NCBI RefSeq assembly: GCF_005863245.1
Contig: NZ_VBUT01000011.1
Span: 1-64,000, forward strand
Length of the DNA stretch: 64,000 nt
Source of the DNA: Nocardia cyriacigeorgica
Lineage (GTDB): Bacteria; Actinomycetota; Actinomycetes; Mycobacteriales; Mycobacteriaceae
Reading direction: 5' to 3'
This document shows, in pieces, positions 1 to 8,947 of this stretch; positions within the stretch are counted from its first letter, which is position 1; the number at the start of each line of letters is the position of its first letter. The notes beneath the pieces were generated by a model, which saw only the letters and a list, made by a program, of their open reading frames with translations, did no database searches and had not been told where the DNA came from. Both the position numbers and the translations under genes were made by a program.

Positions 1-210
1 ACCCACCGGATGTTCAGCCCACCCACCGGATGTTCAGCCCACCCACCGGACGTTCAGCCCACCCACCGGACGTTCAGCCCACCCACCGGATGTTCAGCCC
101 ACCCACCGGAGGTTCGAATCAACCGCCGGAGCTTCAGCCAGCCACCCGAGGTTCGGCTCACCCACCGGAGGTTCGACCCACCCGCCGGGCACTTCAGCCC
201 ACCCGGCGGA
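1..210. repeat. 20-bp tandem repeat array, truncated by window edge
   Basis: Five successive 20-bp copies of ACCCACCGGAYGTTCAGCCC, differing only at the Y (c/t), occupy 1-100. About five degenerate copies follow to 210, with a one-base phase slip near 140. The array probably continues left of the window. It has no spacers, so it is not CRISPR. It lies just 3' of the esterase gene. All forward frames stay open through it, which only reflects composition. Function is unknown; a minisatellite is the simplest reading. Confidence 0.9.
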
Positions 211-217
211 GCCGAGC

Positions 218-1357
218 TCAGCCGAGCGCGGCGAATGCCGCCGAAACGTACTCGGCCGAACGTGACGAGCCGAGCAGCCCGGCGCCCATCCTGTTCATGG
301 TGTACACGATCGTCGCGCGACGTTCGGTGTCGATGACGACCTGCGACCCACCCCAGCCGCCCCAGAAGCAGATCCGGCCTTCCGGCACGTAGGACACCGA
401 TTCCGGGGTCGGCAATCCGAACCCGAGCCCGAACCGGACCGGCACACCGAGCACGAGATCGACGCCGTCGGACTGCTTGTCGAAGATCAGCTCGACGGTC
501 TCGGGCGACAGCAGCCGGACGCCGTCGACGCTGCCGCCGCAGGCGACCGCGGACTGGATGCGTGCCAGCGCGCGAGCGTTGGAGTGCCCGTTCGCCGCAC
601 CGATCTGTGCGCCGCGCCAGCCATCGGTCCAGGCCACCGTGGCGTCGGCGGGCGGGTTGCCGAAGGTCTTGACCAGCACCGAATCCGGGTCGAGCGAGGC
701 CAGATCGATCGGCAGCGGTGGCGGCGGCACGACGTTAGCGACACGGCCGTAGTCGGAGCGCTCGACGCCGAGCCGGAAGTCCGCGCCGAGCGGGCCCGCG
801 ATCTCGTCGGCGATGAATTGCCGCAGATCACGGCCGTCGACGCGGCGGACGAGTTCGCCGAGCAGATGGCCGTGGTTCAGTGCCTGATATCCGGACGCCG
901 TGCCCGGCTCCCACCACGGGGCCTGGGCGGCGAGCCGGGCACACGCCAGAGTCTGGTCGTACATCTGGTCCCAGGTGAGCGGCTCCTGCCATCCCGACAG
1001 CCCGGAGGTGTGCGAGAGCAGGTGCCGGACCTCGACGGTGTCTTTGCCGTTCGCCGCGAACTCCGGCCAGTATTTCGACACCAGCGCGTAAGGGTCGATG
1101 CGGCCGCGATCGATCAGCAGCAGCACGGCGAGCGCGGTGACGGTTTTGGTGCTCGACCACACGTTGGTGATCGTGTCGCGATGCCAGGCGGCGGTGTGGT
1201 CGGCGTCGGCCCAGCCGCCCCAGATGTCGACCACCGCGGTGCCGTCGACGGTGACGGCGATCGAGGCGCCGAGATCCTCCCCCGCGTCGAGGTTGCGCCG
1301 CAGCGCCTCGCGCAGATCGTCGAACCGTGGGTCGCAGGTACCCGAGATCTCCGCCAT
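218..1357 (-). CDS. Serine hydrolase / esterase of the class C beta-lactamase fold
   Basis: The protein of about 379 residues belongs to the beta-lactamase-related family (EstB-type esterases, LpqK-like proteins). The SxxK nucleophile motif S-S-T-K lies at residues 68-71, followed by a family LSHTSGL block, a Tyr-containing GYQALN segment and a C-terminal WGGWGGS stretch replacing the lactamase KTG box. It probably hydrolyses esters or amides; the substrate cannot be read from sequence. No signal peptide is visible. I chose the ATG at 1357, which has a CGGAG ribosome site 8 nt upstream. A longer TTG start at 1420 would overlap a plausible promoter. The gene is monocistronic and follows the large receptor gene on the same strand. 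Confidence 0.85.
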   Translation of the reverse strand: MAEISGTCDPRFDDLREALRRNLDAGEDLGASIAVTVDGTAVVDIWGGWADADHTAAWHRDTITNVWSSTKTVTALAVLLLIDRGRIDPYALVSKYWPEFAANGKDTVEVRHLLSHTSGLSGWQEPLTWDQMYDQTLACARLAAQAPWWEPGTASGYQALNHGHLLGELVRRVDGRDLRQFIADEIAGPLGADFRLGVERSDYGRVANVVPPPPLPIDLASLDPDSVLVKTFGNPPADATVAWTDGWRGAQIGAANGHSNARALARIQSAVACGGSVDGVRLLSPETVELIFDKQSDGVDLVLGVPVRFGLGFGLPTPESVSYVPEGRICFWGGWGGSQVVIDTERRATIVYTMNRMGAGLLGSSRSAEYVSAAFAALG

Positions 1358-1396
1358 CGCCTGGCTCCGTTCCTTGCGGACTCTGTGAACCAGGTC

Positions 1397-1425
1397 ATAG
1401 TAAGTTGAATCTGACGTCAAGTAAA
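1397..1425 (-). promoter_or_regulatory. Candidate promoter of the esterase gene
   Basis: On the minus strand, TTTACT (1425-1420) and TACTAT (1402-1397) are separated by exactly 17 nt, placing a start about 30-40 nt upstream of the ATG at 1357. The -10 is good and the -35 is weak. Confidence 0.4.
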
Positions 1426-1445
1426 GGTTTGGCTCCTGATCGGGT

Positions 1446-4250
1446 TCAGGGTGGCGGCTGCCAGGTTTCGGTGGGGCTGTGAGTGCCGACCGGGCATCCT
1501 TCCGGTCCCCGGCCGGAGGTATCGCCGATCGGCGCGCCGTACATGAGCAGGCACCGTGGCGCGACCTCGTCGCTGCTGAGGTCTTCTGCCATCAGCACGC
1601 CGATGGTGGCATCCTCGGCCACCCGGGAATCGGTGAGGCGCAGCACGCCGGTGATGCCGGTGTAGTCGGCGCCGCGCAGCTCCAAGGCGATGGCGGTGCG
1701 GCTGAGGACGATCTCGCCCGTGGATTGTTCCGGCCGGGCGCGGTTGGCCCGCACGGCTTGCAGGAAGGCTCCGGCCACATCGTAGGACAGTCCCGTCCGG
1801 TCCCCCGGCCACGGAGTCCGATACAGGTCCAGGTCCTCGATCAGCTCCGCGAGTGACGCGCACAGATCCTGGAACTCGAGCCCGACCCGCTCCTCGCCAA
1901 GCACACCACGCCCGCGGACGCAGCCGGGTCCCGCGAGCATCACCGGAACTCCTTTGGCCACATAGCGAATCGAGAGCCCCGCCGGAATCGCCTGCCTGCC
2001 GACAGGGTCGGCGATGAAGCGGGTGACTGCGTCGTTGCCGAGGATCGGCGGCGATTCGGTGGCGTGGCATTCTCGGGTGACGGCATTGACGAAGGCGCCG
2101 AAATCATTGTTGCGCCCGGCGAAGAACAGCAGGTCACCCGCACCGGGGCCGCTGTCGGCGCAGGGCGGCGGGAACCCGTAGAGCTCCTGCTGCCGCGACC
2201 AGCTGAAGGCGTCGGCGGGTATGCCACGGGCGCCCAGCTCATCGAGCACGTCGGCGACCAGCGTGTGCACGTACACGTCGTCGGGATTCTCCGGATGGAA
2301 CACGGTGACGCGGTCGTAGCGCGGTTGTCCCGCACGCGGTGTGCCCGCCGGATATCGGGCACCGGCCACGTAGTCGCCCACCAGCCTCGCTTGCACCCGA
2401 TTACTGGGCGCGGCTTGGAAATACGTCGGCGACACCTCGTCCAGGCCGTCCGCCGACAGCGTGGTGGCGAAGGTCGGCACCCCGAGATCGCCGAGCCGGG
2501 CAATGGCCCGCCTGGTCTCGGCGTTGCTGCGATCGAGTCCGATGACGCCGAGCACGTCGGGATCGTCCCGGATGAGATCGCTGAGCAGGTGGTCCACCAC
2601 CCAGGAGGCCTGCCGCATCCCGGATCCGCCGTTGGCGATGATGATGCGTAGCAGCGGCTCCGCCTCGCTGCTCTGGGCATTGGCGCCGCGTTGACGCAGC
2701 ACCAGCCCGGCCAATTCCTCGACCTGGGCATGCGGATAGCGCATGTTGCGGTCGGCGTAGGTGAGGCCGGCGAAGTAGACGAGCGCCACCACCGGGCGGT
2801 TCGGGTTGGCGCGGCGGATGCGGTCGGCGATCGCGTTCTGCCGGAACACCTCTCGCTGCATCTCCGACAGTTCAGGATCGTCGGCGAAGACCTGACGAGC
2901 GTTGTCGCTGTAGCCGACGCATTCGCCGTCGCGCACCGCGACACCGACCCCGGACCAGAACGGCCAGGCACTACAGCCGACTGCGGTGCGCGGGTACACA
3001 TACACCGCGGCTGCCGCCACCAGAGCCACCACCGGCACCAGCGCGAACGCCGCCACCACCGATCTGCGGGCCGCCCAGGGCGGGGCAGGCGGCCTGGCGA
3101 GATGATTCTCGCCGAGTTCGCCGGCGGCGCCGTCGTCTCGGTCCGGCATACGCAGCGGGAGATACCACGCGGTGGCCTCACGGTTGCGGCGCCGGACTTC
3201 GATGGTGTCGCGCCATCGCCGCAGCGGGTCGCGGGCCGCACCGGTGGTGCGGCCGAGGTCGCGGAGGCTCGCGGGTTCGTCGTCCGACGGCGTCCGGTCC
3301 ACCGCGGCGACGACAACGAGCGGGTCGAATCTGCCGGTCTCGTTGCGGATGTCGTTGATCCAGCGCAACAGATCCGCGCCCTGACTGCCGCCGGCGACAC
3401 CGTCGAGCAACGCCACCGGATAGGCGGTGCGCCGCCAACTCGACGGTCGCAGCAGCCGACGGCGATACGCGTCACCGAGATCGGACAGGAACGCGTGCAC
3501 CAGGAGCTTGGCGATCTGCTCATGGTTTTCCCGCTCGCGGCCTTGTTCGGTGAGGCGAAGCGCGAAACCCAAGAAGCTGTCGGACAGTTCCGGCGCCAGA
3601 TACCGCTGGCGCATGAACCAGCGCGGCTCCCGCGACACGCCGGGAACGATGCCGCTGACCCACAGCCACAGCCGCACCATCGGCACGATCGCCCAGATCG
3701 CGAGCGCTATCCGCTCGATGGTGGCGCCCAGCGCACCGAAGGGCGGCGGATTGGTCTCCGGGTCGCGACGGCCGATGCGCAGCAACCGGGGCAACCTGCC
3801 GCGCAATTCGGCCGCGTCGATCGGGGCGCCCGCGGCACGCTGGCGGGTGAGCCAGTCGGCGGCGTGGTAGCGCGGAAACTCGATGGGACCCATGGCCGTG
3901 TTGTCGGAGATGAACCTCCGGCTCAACGCCTCGAGCACGGGCAGGCAGTTCTCGGCGGACTCCTCACCGTCGAAGCGGGTCGCCGACGCGGTGTCCGGGG
4001 TGAGCGCGGGCGAGGGCAGCGACGCCACGTCGACGTAGGCGCGCGGCGCGGCCCGGCTCGACGAGCGGCCGAGCCATTCATAGGTCTGTTCGAGCAGCGG
4101 AGTGGGTTCATCGGCGACCAGGCAGACCATCGGCGGTGGCAGCGGACGACGCCGGCGCAGCAGGGTGCGCAGGATTCGTGGCCGCTCGTCGGGCACCATC
4201 AGCCCACGCAGCAACCGGAGAAAAGCGACTACCTCGTCCTGGTTCGCCAT
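1446..4250 (-). CDS. Membrane receptor-like protein: degenerate NTPase-like N-terminus, TM helix, periplasmic-binding (branched-chain type) C-terminus
   Basis: The protein has 934 residues. Residues 1-390 are cytoplasmic in predicted topology, with a hydrophobic patch at 178-202. They look like a worn P-loop/STAND-type domain: the segment near 40-60 sits where a Walker A would be but lacks GxxxxGK, and the PVALLDGV region at 278-285 resembles Walker B. A strong TM helix spans about 396-418. Residues 470-934 resemble ABC-transporter substrate-binding proteins of the Leu/Ile/Val type (Peripla_BP_6), with blocks such as VVALVYFAG and DPDVLGVIG. It is not a lipoprotein and no permease or ATPase genes adjoin, so it is probably a sensor rather than a transporter. 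It lies 209 bp downstream of the second kinase, same strand. The ATG follows a GGGAGGG site. Confidence 0.75.
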   Translation of the reverse strand: MANQDEVVAFLRLLRGLMVPDERPRILRTLLRRRRPLPPPMVCLVADEPTPLLEQTYEWLGRSSSRAAPRAYVDVASLPSPALTPDTASATRFDGEESAENCLPVLEALSRRFISDNTAMGPIEFPRYHAADWLTRQRAAGAPIDAAELRGRLPRLLRIGRRDPETNPPPFGALGATIERIALAIWAIVPMVRLWLWVSGIVPGVSREPRWFMRQRYLAPELSDSFLGFALRLTEQGRERENHEQIAKLLVHAFLSDLGDAYRRRLLRPSSWRRTAYPVALLDGVAGGSQGADLLRWINDIRNETGRFDPLVVVAAVDRTPSDDEPASLRDLGRTTGAARDPLRRWRDTIEVRRRNREATAWYLPLRMPDRDDGAAGELGENHLARPPAPPWAARRSVVAAFALVPVVALVAAAAVYVYPRTAVGCSAWPFWSGVGVAVRDGECVGYSDNARQVFADDPELSEMQREVFRQNAIADRIRRANPNRPVVALVYFAGLTYADRNMRYPHAQVEELAGLVLRQRGANAQSSEAEPLLRIIIANGGSGMRQASWVVDHLLSDLIRDDPDVLGVIGLDRSNAETRRAIARLGDLGVPTFATTLSADGLDEVSPTYFQAAPSNRVQARLVGDYVAGARYPAGTPRAGQPRYDRVTVFHPENPDDVYVHTLVADVLDELGARGIPADAFSWSRQQELYGFPPPCADSGPGAGDLLFFAGRNNDFGAFVNAVTRECHATESPPILGNDAVTRFIADPVGRQAIPAGLSIRYVAKGVPVMLAGPGCVRGRGVLGEERVGLEFQDLCASLAELIEDLDLYRTPWPGDRTGLSYDVAGAFLQAVRANRARPEQSTGEIVLSRTAIALELRGADYTGITGVLRLTDSRVAEDATIGVLMAEDLSSDEVAPRCLLMYGAPIGDTSGRGPEGCPVGTHSPTETWQPPP

Positions 4251-4459
4251 CGACCCTCCCCTGGTCCGGCAGCGCCACGCACTCTCTGCGCGCGGACCTG
4301 AACTGTACCGCGCGGCACCGACATCCGCGTCCGGTCCGATTCCGCTACCCCAACCGAGGGCCCGGTGGCGCGACGAAATTCATGCCCAGGCGGTGCCTCC
4401 GGCGGCGCGCCGACCAATGCTCGACGTGCCACCATGAACACCGGCGAATCGCGCCCCCA

Positions 4460-6025
4460 TCAGATCGGAACTGCCGGCCACCAGGTGTCGTAGAGTTCCT
4501 GTCCGTTCGCACCGCCCAGCACCAATACCTGGCAATGTTCGCGGCCGGGACCTGCCAGGTCGAATCCGATCAACAGGGTGCCAACGGTGCTGCCCTCGCT
4601 GAGGACGTCACCCCAGATCACCCGGCCACTACCGGAGACGCGACTCCATGGCTGATCGCCGGTGACGGTCATATCCGAGAACGGTGCGACCGGATTCGGC
4701 GAGCGGTCGCCCAGGCAGTCCACCGTGAGTCCCCGCACGGGCGCACCGTTTCCGCTACAGCGCAGCCGCGCCACCCGGCCGACCGGTGCCGTCACATCCA
4801 CCGGGCGCATGTCCTGGTCGACGGCCGTACAGCGCAGTCCCTGATAACCCTGCGCGTCGGGGGTGGCAGGCAGCAGCCGGGGGAAGCTGCGAACGACGAA
4901 ATCGTGACTACCCCAGGTCTTCCCGCCTGCGGTCGCCCTGGTGGAAGGACTCACTGTGGTCGTGGATGCCACGGCAGGCGAAGACGTTTCATCGTCGCCC
5001 ATGCCGACCGCCCAGACCGTGCCCGCGATGACGGCGAGAACCAGCGCCGAACCCAGCGCCGCCGCGACCATGCCCGCCCGGCCGATCCACCGCCGACGGG
5101 GTGCGGGCACGGTTTCGGCGGGCCGGGCAGGCGCATGGCCCGCTGCGTCGACAGGCCCTGCCGTCGGCCCCGGCCCAGGCTCGAGCAAGACCGCCGAGAC
5201 CGCGGCCGCCAACGCCCCACAGGTCGGGAAACGCTGCCCTGGGTCCTTCGCCAACGCCTGCGCCAGCACCGCGTCGATAGCCGCGGGCAACGCCGGGTTC
5301 ACTGCCGTGGCCCGCGGCGGCGGATCCTGGAGGTGGGCGTGCAGTACCGCCGCGGCGGTCGGCCGGGGGAACGGCTTGGCCCCGGTCAGCAGCTCGAACA
5401 GGGTGCAGCCCAGCGCATAGACGTCGGCGCGCTGATCCACGGGCCGTGCGGCGAGCTGCTCCGGCGCGGCATACGCCAGCGTCGCCACGACCACGCCGGG
5501 TTCGGTGAGCGCCGTCGCCGATCCGGCCGCTCGCGCGATACCGAAATCGGTGACATACACCCACTCGTCACCGCCGGGACGGGCCTCGATGAGCAGGTTC
5601 GCCGGTTTGACGTCGCGGTGCAGCATCCCGGCCCGATGGGCGGCGTCGAGCCCGCGTGCCGCGTGCGTCACGATCCTGGCGACGCGCGGTGGCGCCAGCC
5701 CGGACGGGTGGCGCCGGATGAGTTCGGCGGCATCGGTCCCGTCGACGTACTGCATCGCGATCCACAGCAGCTCCTCGGCCACCCCGCGGTCGTGGACCGC
5801 GATGATGTTGGGATGGTCCAGCCGTGCGGCCAGCTCGGCCTCCCGCACGAACCTGGCCCGGAACTCGTCATCGGAGCTGTGCTGCGGCGAGAGTACTTTC
5901 ACCGCCTCACGGCGCGGCAGCCGTGGGTGCCGCGCCAGATAGACCGTCCCCATCCCGCCGCTGCCGAGGACGCCTTCGATCTGGTATCCCGCGAACACGA
6001 CCCCGGGAGTGAGACGTCCGCTCAT
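4460..6025 (-). CDS. Transmembrane Ser/Thr protein kinase (PknB/PknH type) with four-Cys ectodomain
   Basis: The protein has 521 residues. The kinase domain (about 10-275) has the Gly loop GSGGMG (21-26), Lys43, HRD at 136-138, DFG at 160-162 and an APE-type block (AAPEQ), so it should be active. A TM helix spans about 317-340. The external part (about 365-521) has Cys at 399, 423, 437 and 498 and an aromatic end, and is clearly related to the ectodomain of the other kinase (7295-8809). It has no PASTA repeats. The ATG at 6025 overlaps the stop of the upstream lipoprotein gene by 4 nt (ATGA), so the two are translationally coupled; a much longer frame upstream is out of register with the lipoprotein. 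The ligand is unknown. Confidence 0.93.
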   Translation of the reverse strand: MSGRLTPGVVFAGYQIEGVLGSGGMGTVYLARHPRLPRREAVKVLSPQHSSDDEFRARFVREAELAARLDHPNIIAVHDRGVAEELLWIAMQYVDGTDAAELIRRHPSGLAPPRVARIVTHAARGLDAAHRAGMLHRDVKPANLLIEARPGGDEWVYVTDFGIARAAGSATALTEPGVVVATLAYAAPEQLAARPVDQRADVYALGCTLFELLTGAKPFPRPTAAAVLHAHLQDPPPRATAVNPALPAAIDAVLAQALAKDPGQRFPTCGALAAAVSAVLLEPGPGPTAGPVDAAGHAPARPAETVPAPRRRWIGRAGMVAAALGSALVLAVIAGTVWAVGMGDDETSSPAVASTTTVSPSTRATAGGKTWGSHDFVVRSFPRLLPATPDAQGYQGLRCTAVDQDMRPVDVTAPVGRVARLRCSGNGAPVRGLTVDCLGDRSPNPVAPFSDMTVTGDQPWSRVSGSGRVIWGDVLSEGSTVGTLLIGFDLAGPGREHCQVLVLGGANGQELYDTWWPAVPI

Positions 6026-7278
6026 GTGCTGCTCACCAGCAGGGCGTATTGAGCGGCGACGCGCTGGTGGGTGCTTTCGATGGTGCGTCCGCGCAGAAAG
6101 GCCTGGTAGCGGCCGTAGAGGAGACGGCAGGAATAGCGAGGCCACTGCGGACCGGCCGAAAGATACTGCACACAGCGCACATCGGGAATGCCCCGCGGCG
6201 CATCGATGGGCCCGTAGCCGGGCATCTCGGCTTCGTCGGCGAAGGCATCGAAGTCCCGTCGAGCCGTGGCAGCGTCGGCGAACCGGCCGAGCGAGTCGTT
6301 GCCGCCGTTGTAGCCGAGCAACTCCAGTGGCTGCCCGGCCGGTCCGTGATCGCTCGCGCGCCCGATCCGCAGGTGCGCGGCGCGCGGACCGAAGACCACA
6401 CCCTTCGGGATGACGGCACTGTTCCAGCCCGCGGTCTCGACGGTGCTGACCGAGATCGCCGCCGGATACTGCCACTGTCCGGGCTTTTCGGGCACCATGC
6501 GCGCCAGCATGCCGTCACGGTCCAGCGGCAGGCGTGCGATCTCGTCGCGTGGTGTCGGCTCGAATTCGCGCAGGCGCGCCAGCTGGGCGTCGAAGGTGTC
6601 GGCGACCAGTCCGGCCATGGCGTCGCGGTCGGTGGCGGTGTGCCCGATGAGCAGGCTGATGACGAAGGGGCCGTCCGCCATGGTGGCGGCCATGGTCGGC
6701 ACGGCCGGGCGCCAGTGCGCGTGGGCGGACGGGTGGCGGTCGATGTCGACGCCGACATTGTCGGGGCTGACCGCGGCGTCGATCGCGTCGATCTCCTGCG
6801 CGGCCTGCCGCGCCGCATCGGCGTCCGGTAGGCGCAGCAGCAGCACCGTCATCATGCGGGCCGAGCCGACGACCGGCAGCGAGCTGACGTCACGATCGGC
6901 TCCGCCGACGACGAAGCCGGCCACCATGCCGTAGCGCTGGAGCACCGCGCGGGCGGGCGCGGCCAGCAGGCCGTTGGTCTTCACCGGTGTCGGCAGGGGT
7001 GAGGCGCGCACCGTGCCGAGCGCGTAGCTCAGGCCGGGATCCACTTCGGCCGGATCGATCACCGCCTCGCCCATCCGCACCGATTCGATCACCCGGCCGT
7101 AACGCTCGCTGCCCTCGGCCGGCGCGGCCAGCGGGCCGACACCGTAGGTGCCGACGTCGAGCCCGCTGAGATCGGGCTGCTCCGGCTGTGGATGCCCGGC
7201 TACCGCGCATCCGGTCGTCGCGGTCGCCACGATGACGGCGAGAGCACCCAGCGTGCGGGAAATCCCGGTGCGCAGCAT
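6022..7278 (-). CDS. Lipoprotein of the actinobacterial DUF7373-like type
   Basis: The protein has 418 residues. It has a lipoprotein signal: a short basic n-region, a hydrophobic stretch and a T-T-G-C lipobox with Cys24 as the lipidated residue. The mature protein has no recognisable catalytic motif. I recall similar lipoproteins beside kinases in Nocardia and Rhodococcus, and the DUF name is from memory. The start at 7278 is chosen because it gives the signal peptide and has a GGGGA site. It lies 16 bp after one kinase and overlaps the next by 4 nt, so it probably acts at the outer face of the membrane with the kinase ectodomains, perhaps as ligand or adaptor (inference). Confidence 0.75.
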   Translation of the reverse strand: MLRTGISRTLGALAVIVATATTGCAVAGHPQPEQPDLSGLDVGTYGVGPLAAPAEGSERYGRVIESVRMGEAVIDPAEVDPGLSYALGTVRASPLPTPVKTNGLLAAPARAVLQRYGMVAGFVVGGADRDVSSLPVVGSARMMTVLLLRLPDADAARQAAQEIDAIDAAVSPDNVGVDIDRHPSAHAHWRPAVPTMAATMADGPFVISLLIGHTATDRDAMAGLVADTFDAQLARLREFEPTPRDEIARLPLDRDGMLARMVPEKPGQWQYPAAISVSTVETAGWNSAVIPKGVVFGPRAAHLRIGRASDHGPAGQPLELLGYNGGNDSLGRFADAATARRDFDAFADEAEMPGYGPIDAPRGIPDVRCVQYLSAGPQWPRYSCRLLYGRYQAFLRGRTIESTHQRVAAQYALLVSST

Positions 7279-7294
7279 TATTCGTAATCCCCTG

Positions 7295-8809
7295 TCACAG
7301 CGGAGCATCGAACCACCAGCGGGCACGCAGCTCGGCGGCCGCGACCTCACCGTTGACCTGGATGGCGCAGAAGTTGCGGTCGGGAGCGTCGAAGAACACC
7401 TCGAGACGGCCGAACTTCTCGCCGTGCACCGTGGTGTAGCTGCCCCAGCGCAGGTAGCCCGACCCTGATTCGCGTTTCCAGCGCTCTTCGCCTTCCATCC
7501 CCGGCCAGGGCAGCGGCCCGAGCCGGCTTCGATCGGCGGTGCAGTGCAGGAACATCATGGCGACTGGGTCCTGATCGCCGGTGCAGCGGATCACGCTCAG
7601 CGGCAAGGCGGTATCCATCGGCACCAGGTCGCGCTTGTCGTCGATGGCCTGGCATACCGAGAGTTCGCGGTAGCCGAAGCCGTCCGGCGAATACGGCAAC
7701 AGTTCGGCGAACGGTTCGACCATGAACGAATACCCCGCCCAGTCCGGCGACACCTTCGGCGCCGGACCGGATGGAGTCGGCAGCCGCACGGCCGCAGCGG
7801 ATTCGACCCGATCGGGCCAGGCGACGATCGCGAGCACGACCGCGAGCACCACGACCGCCGCTGCCCCGGCCCACAACAGCGCCCGTGTGCCTGCCGTGCG
7901 CGGCCCGGCCCCACCAGGCACGGTCACCGCGGCAGTGGGCGCGCTGAGCCGGACGGTTTCGGCCTCCGCGCCGGTCAGTGCGCGGTGCGCCGCCTCGGCC
8001 AGCGCACCGCAGCTGGGATAGCGCCGCGCCGGATCCTTGGCCAGCGCGGTGGCGATCACCTCGTCGAATGCCGCGGGCAAGCGGGCATCGGCCTGTGCGG
8101 GCCGCGGTGGCGGATCGTTGAGATGGGCGAACATGACTGCGCCCGGCGTCTCGCGCTGGAACGGCACCGAACCGGTCAGCAGATGAAAAAGCGTGCAGCC
8201 CAGCGCGTACACGTCCGCACGCTGATCGAGCACCTCGCCGCGGATCTGCTCGGGCGCGGCATACGCCAGGCTCGCGGTGAGCCCGCCCGGATCGCCGAGG
8301 GTGGTCGAATCGTCGGCGGGGCGGGCGATGCCGAAATCGGTGACCAGCACGCGATCCGGCTCCCCCGGCTGCTCGGCGACGAGAATGTTGGCCGGCTTCA
8401 CATCCCGGTGCAGCAGTCCCGCGCGGTGGATCTCGTCGAGACCGCGCGCGGCCTCCCCGATGATGTACACCGCGCGCTGCGGCGGCAACGCGGCCGGACC
8501 CCTGCGGATCAACTGGGCGCCGTCGACGCCGTCGACGTATTGCATGGTCAGCCACAGCCGGCCGTCGAACTCACCGCGATCGCGGACCGCGACCAGGTTG
8601 GGATGCTGTAGCCGGGCGGCGATCTCGGCCTCACGCAGGAAGCGCGCACGGAATTCGGCGTCGTCCTGGTGGCCGTCGGAGAGCACTTTCAGCGCGTCCT
8701 TGCGCGGCAACCGCGGATGCTGGACGAGGTAGACGGCTCCCATGCCGCCGGCACCGAGGCGGCGCTCGATCCGGTATCCGGCGAAATCCATGCCCTCGGT
8801 GATCTCCAC
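7295..8809 (-). CDS. Transmembrane Ser/Thr protein kinase with four-Cys ectodomain
   Basis: The protein has 504 residues. Kinase features are Gly loop GAGGMG (19-24), Lys41, HRD at 134-136, DFG at 158-160 and AAPEQ. A TM helix spans about 309-330. The ectodomain (about 350-504) has Cys386, Cys409, Cys423 and Cys481 with spacings 23/14/58, against 24/14/61 in the neighbouring kinase, and a shared SGSG-x-W block. The GTG start at 8809 is preferred because GGGAGG lies 10 nt upstream and kinases of this group usually begin shortly before the FAGY block; an ATG at 8872 is the alternative. It is the first gene of the kinase-lipoprotein-kinase operon. Confidence 0.93.
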   Translation of the reverse strand: MEITEGMDFAGYRIERRLGAGGMGAVYLVQHPRLPRKDALKVLSDGHQDDAEFRARFLREAEIAARLQHPNLVAVRDRGEFDGRLWLTMQYVDGVDGAQLIRRGPAALPPQRAVYIIGEAARGLDEIHRAGLLHRDVKPANILVAEQPGEPDRVLVTDFGIARPADDSTTLGDPGGLTASLAYAAPEQIRGEVLDQRADVYALGCTLFHLLTGSVPFQRETPGAVMFAHLNDPPPRPAQADARLPAAFDEVIATALAKDPARRYPSCGALAEAAHRALTGAEAETVRLSAPTAAVTVPGGAGPRTAGTRALLWAGAAAVVVLAVVLAIVAWPDRVESAAAVRLPTPSGPAPKVSPDWAGYSFMVEPFAELLPYSPDGFGYRELSVCQAIDDKRDLVPMDTALPLSVIRCTGDQDPVAMMFLHCTADRSRLGPLPWPGMEGEERWKRESGSGYLRWGSYTTVHGEKFGRLEVFFDAPDRNFCAIQVNGEVAAAELRARWWFDAPL

Positions 8810-8947
8810 CCGGCACCGTCCTCCCACGCCCGCGTCGACGCCGGGACCCTTCCGGCGCCGAGTGATCGTCATCGCGGCACAGGTCTGCCACCGCCGTCGA
8901 CGACGAACACGCCCGGGAATATAGCAGCCGGCACCGACGGCGATGGC

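Noticed and set aside
1..210. Regular repeats resembling a CRISPR array
   Set aside because: Units abut directly with no unique spacers and no cas genes are present.
4460..6475. 671-residue version of the second kinase starting at 6475
   Set aside because: The added 150 residues are antisense-frame composition inside the lipoprotein gene; the ATGA overlap at 6025 gives a normal kinase start.
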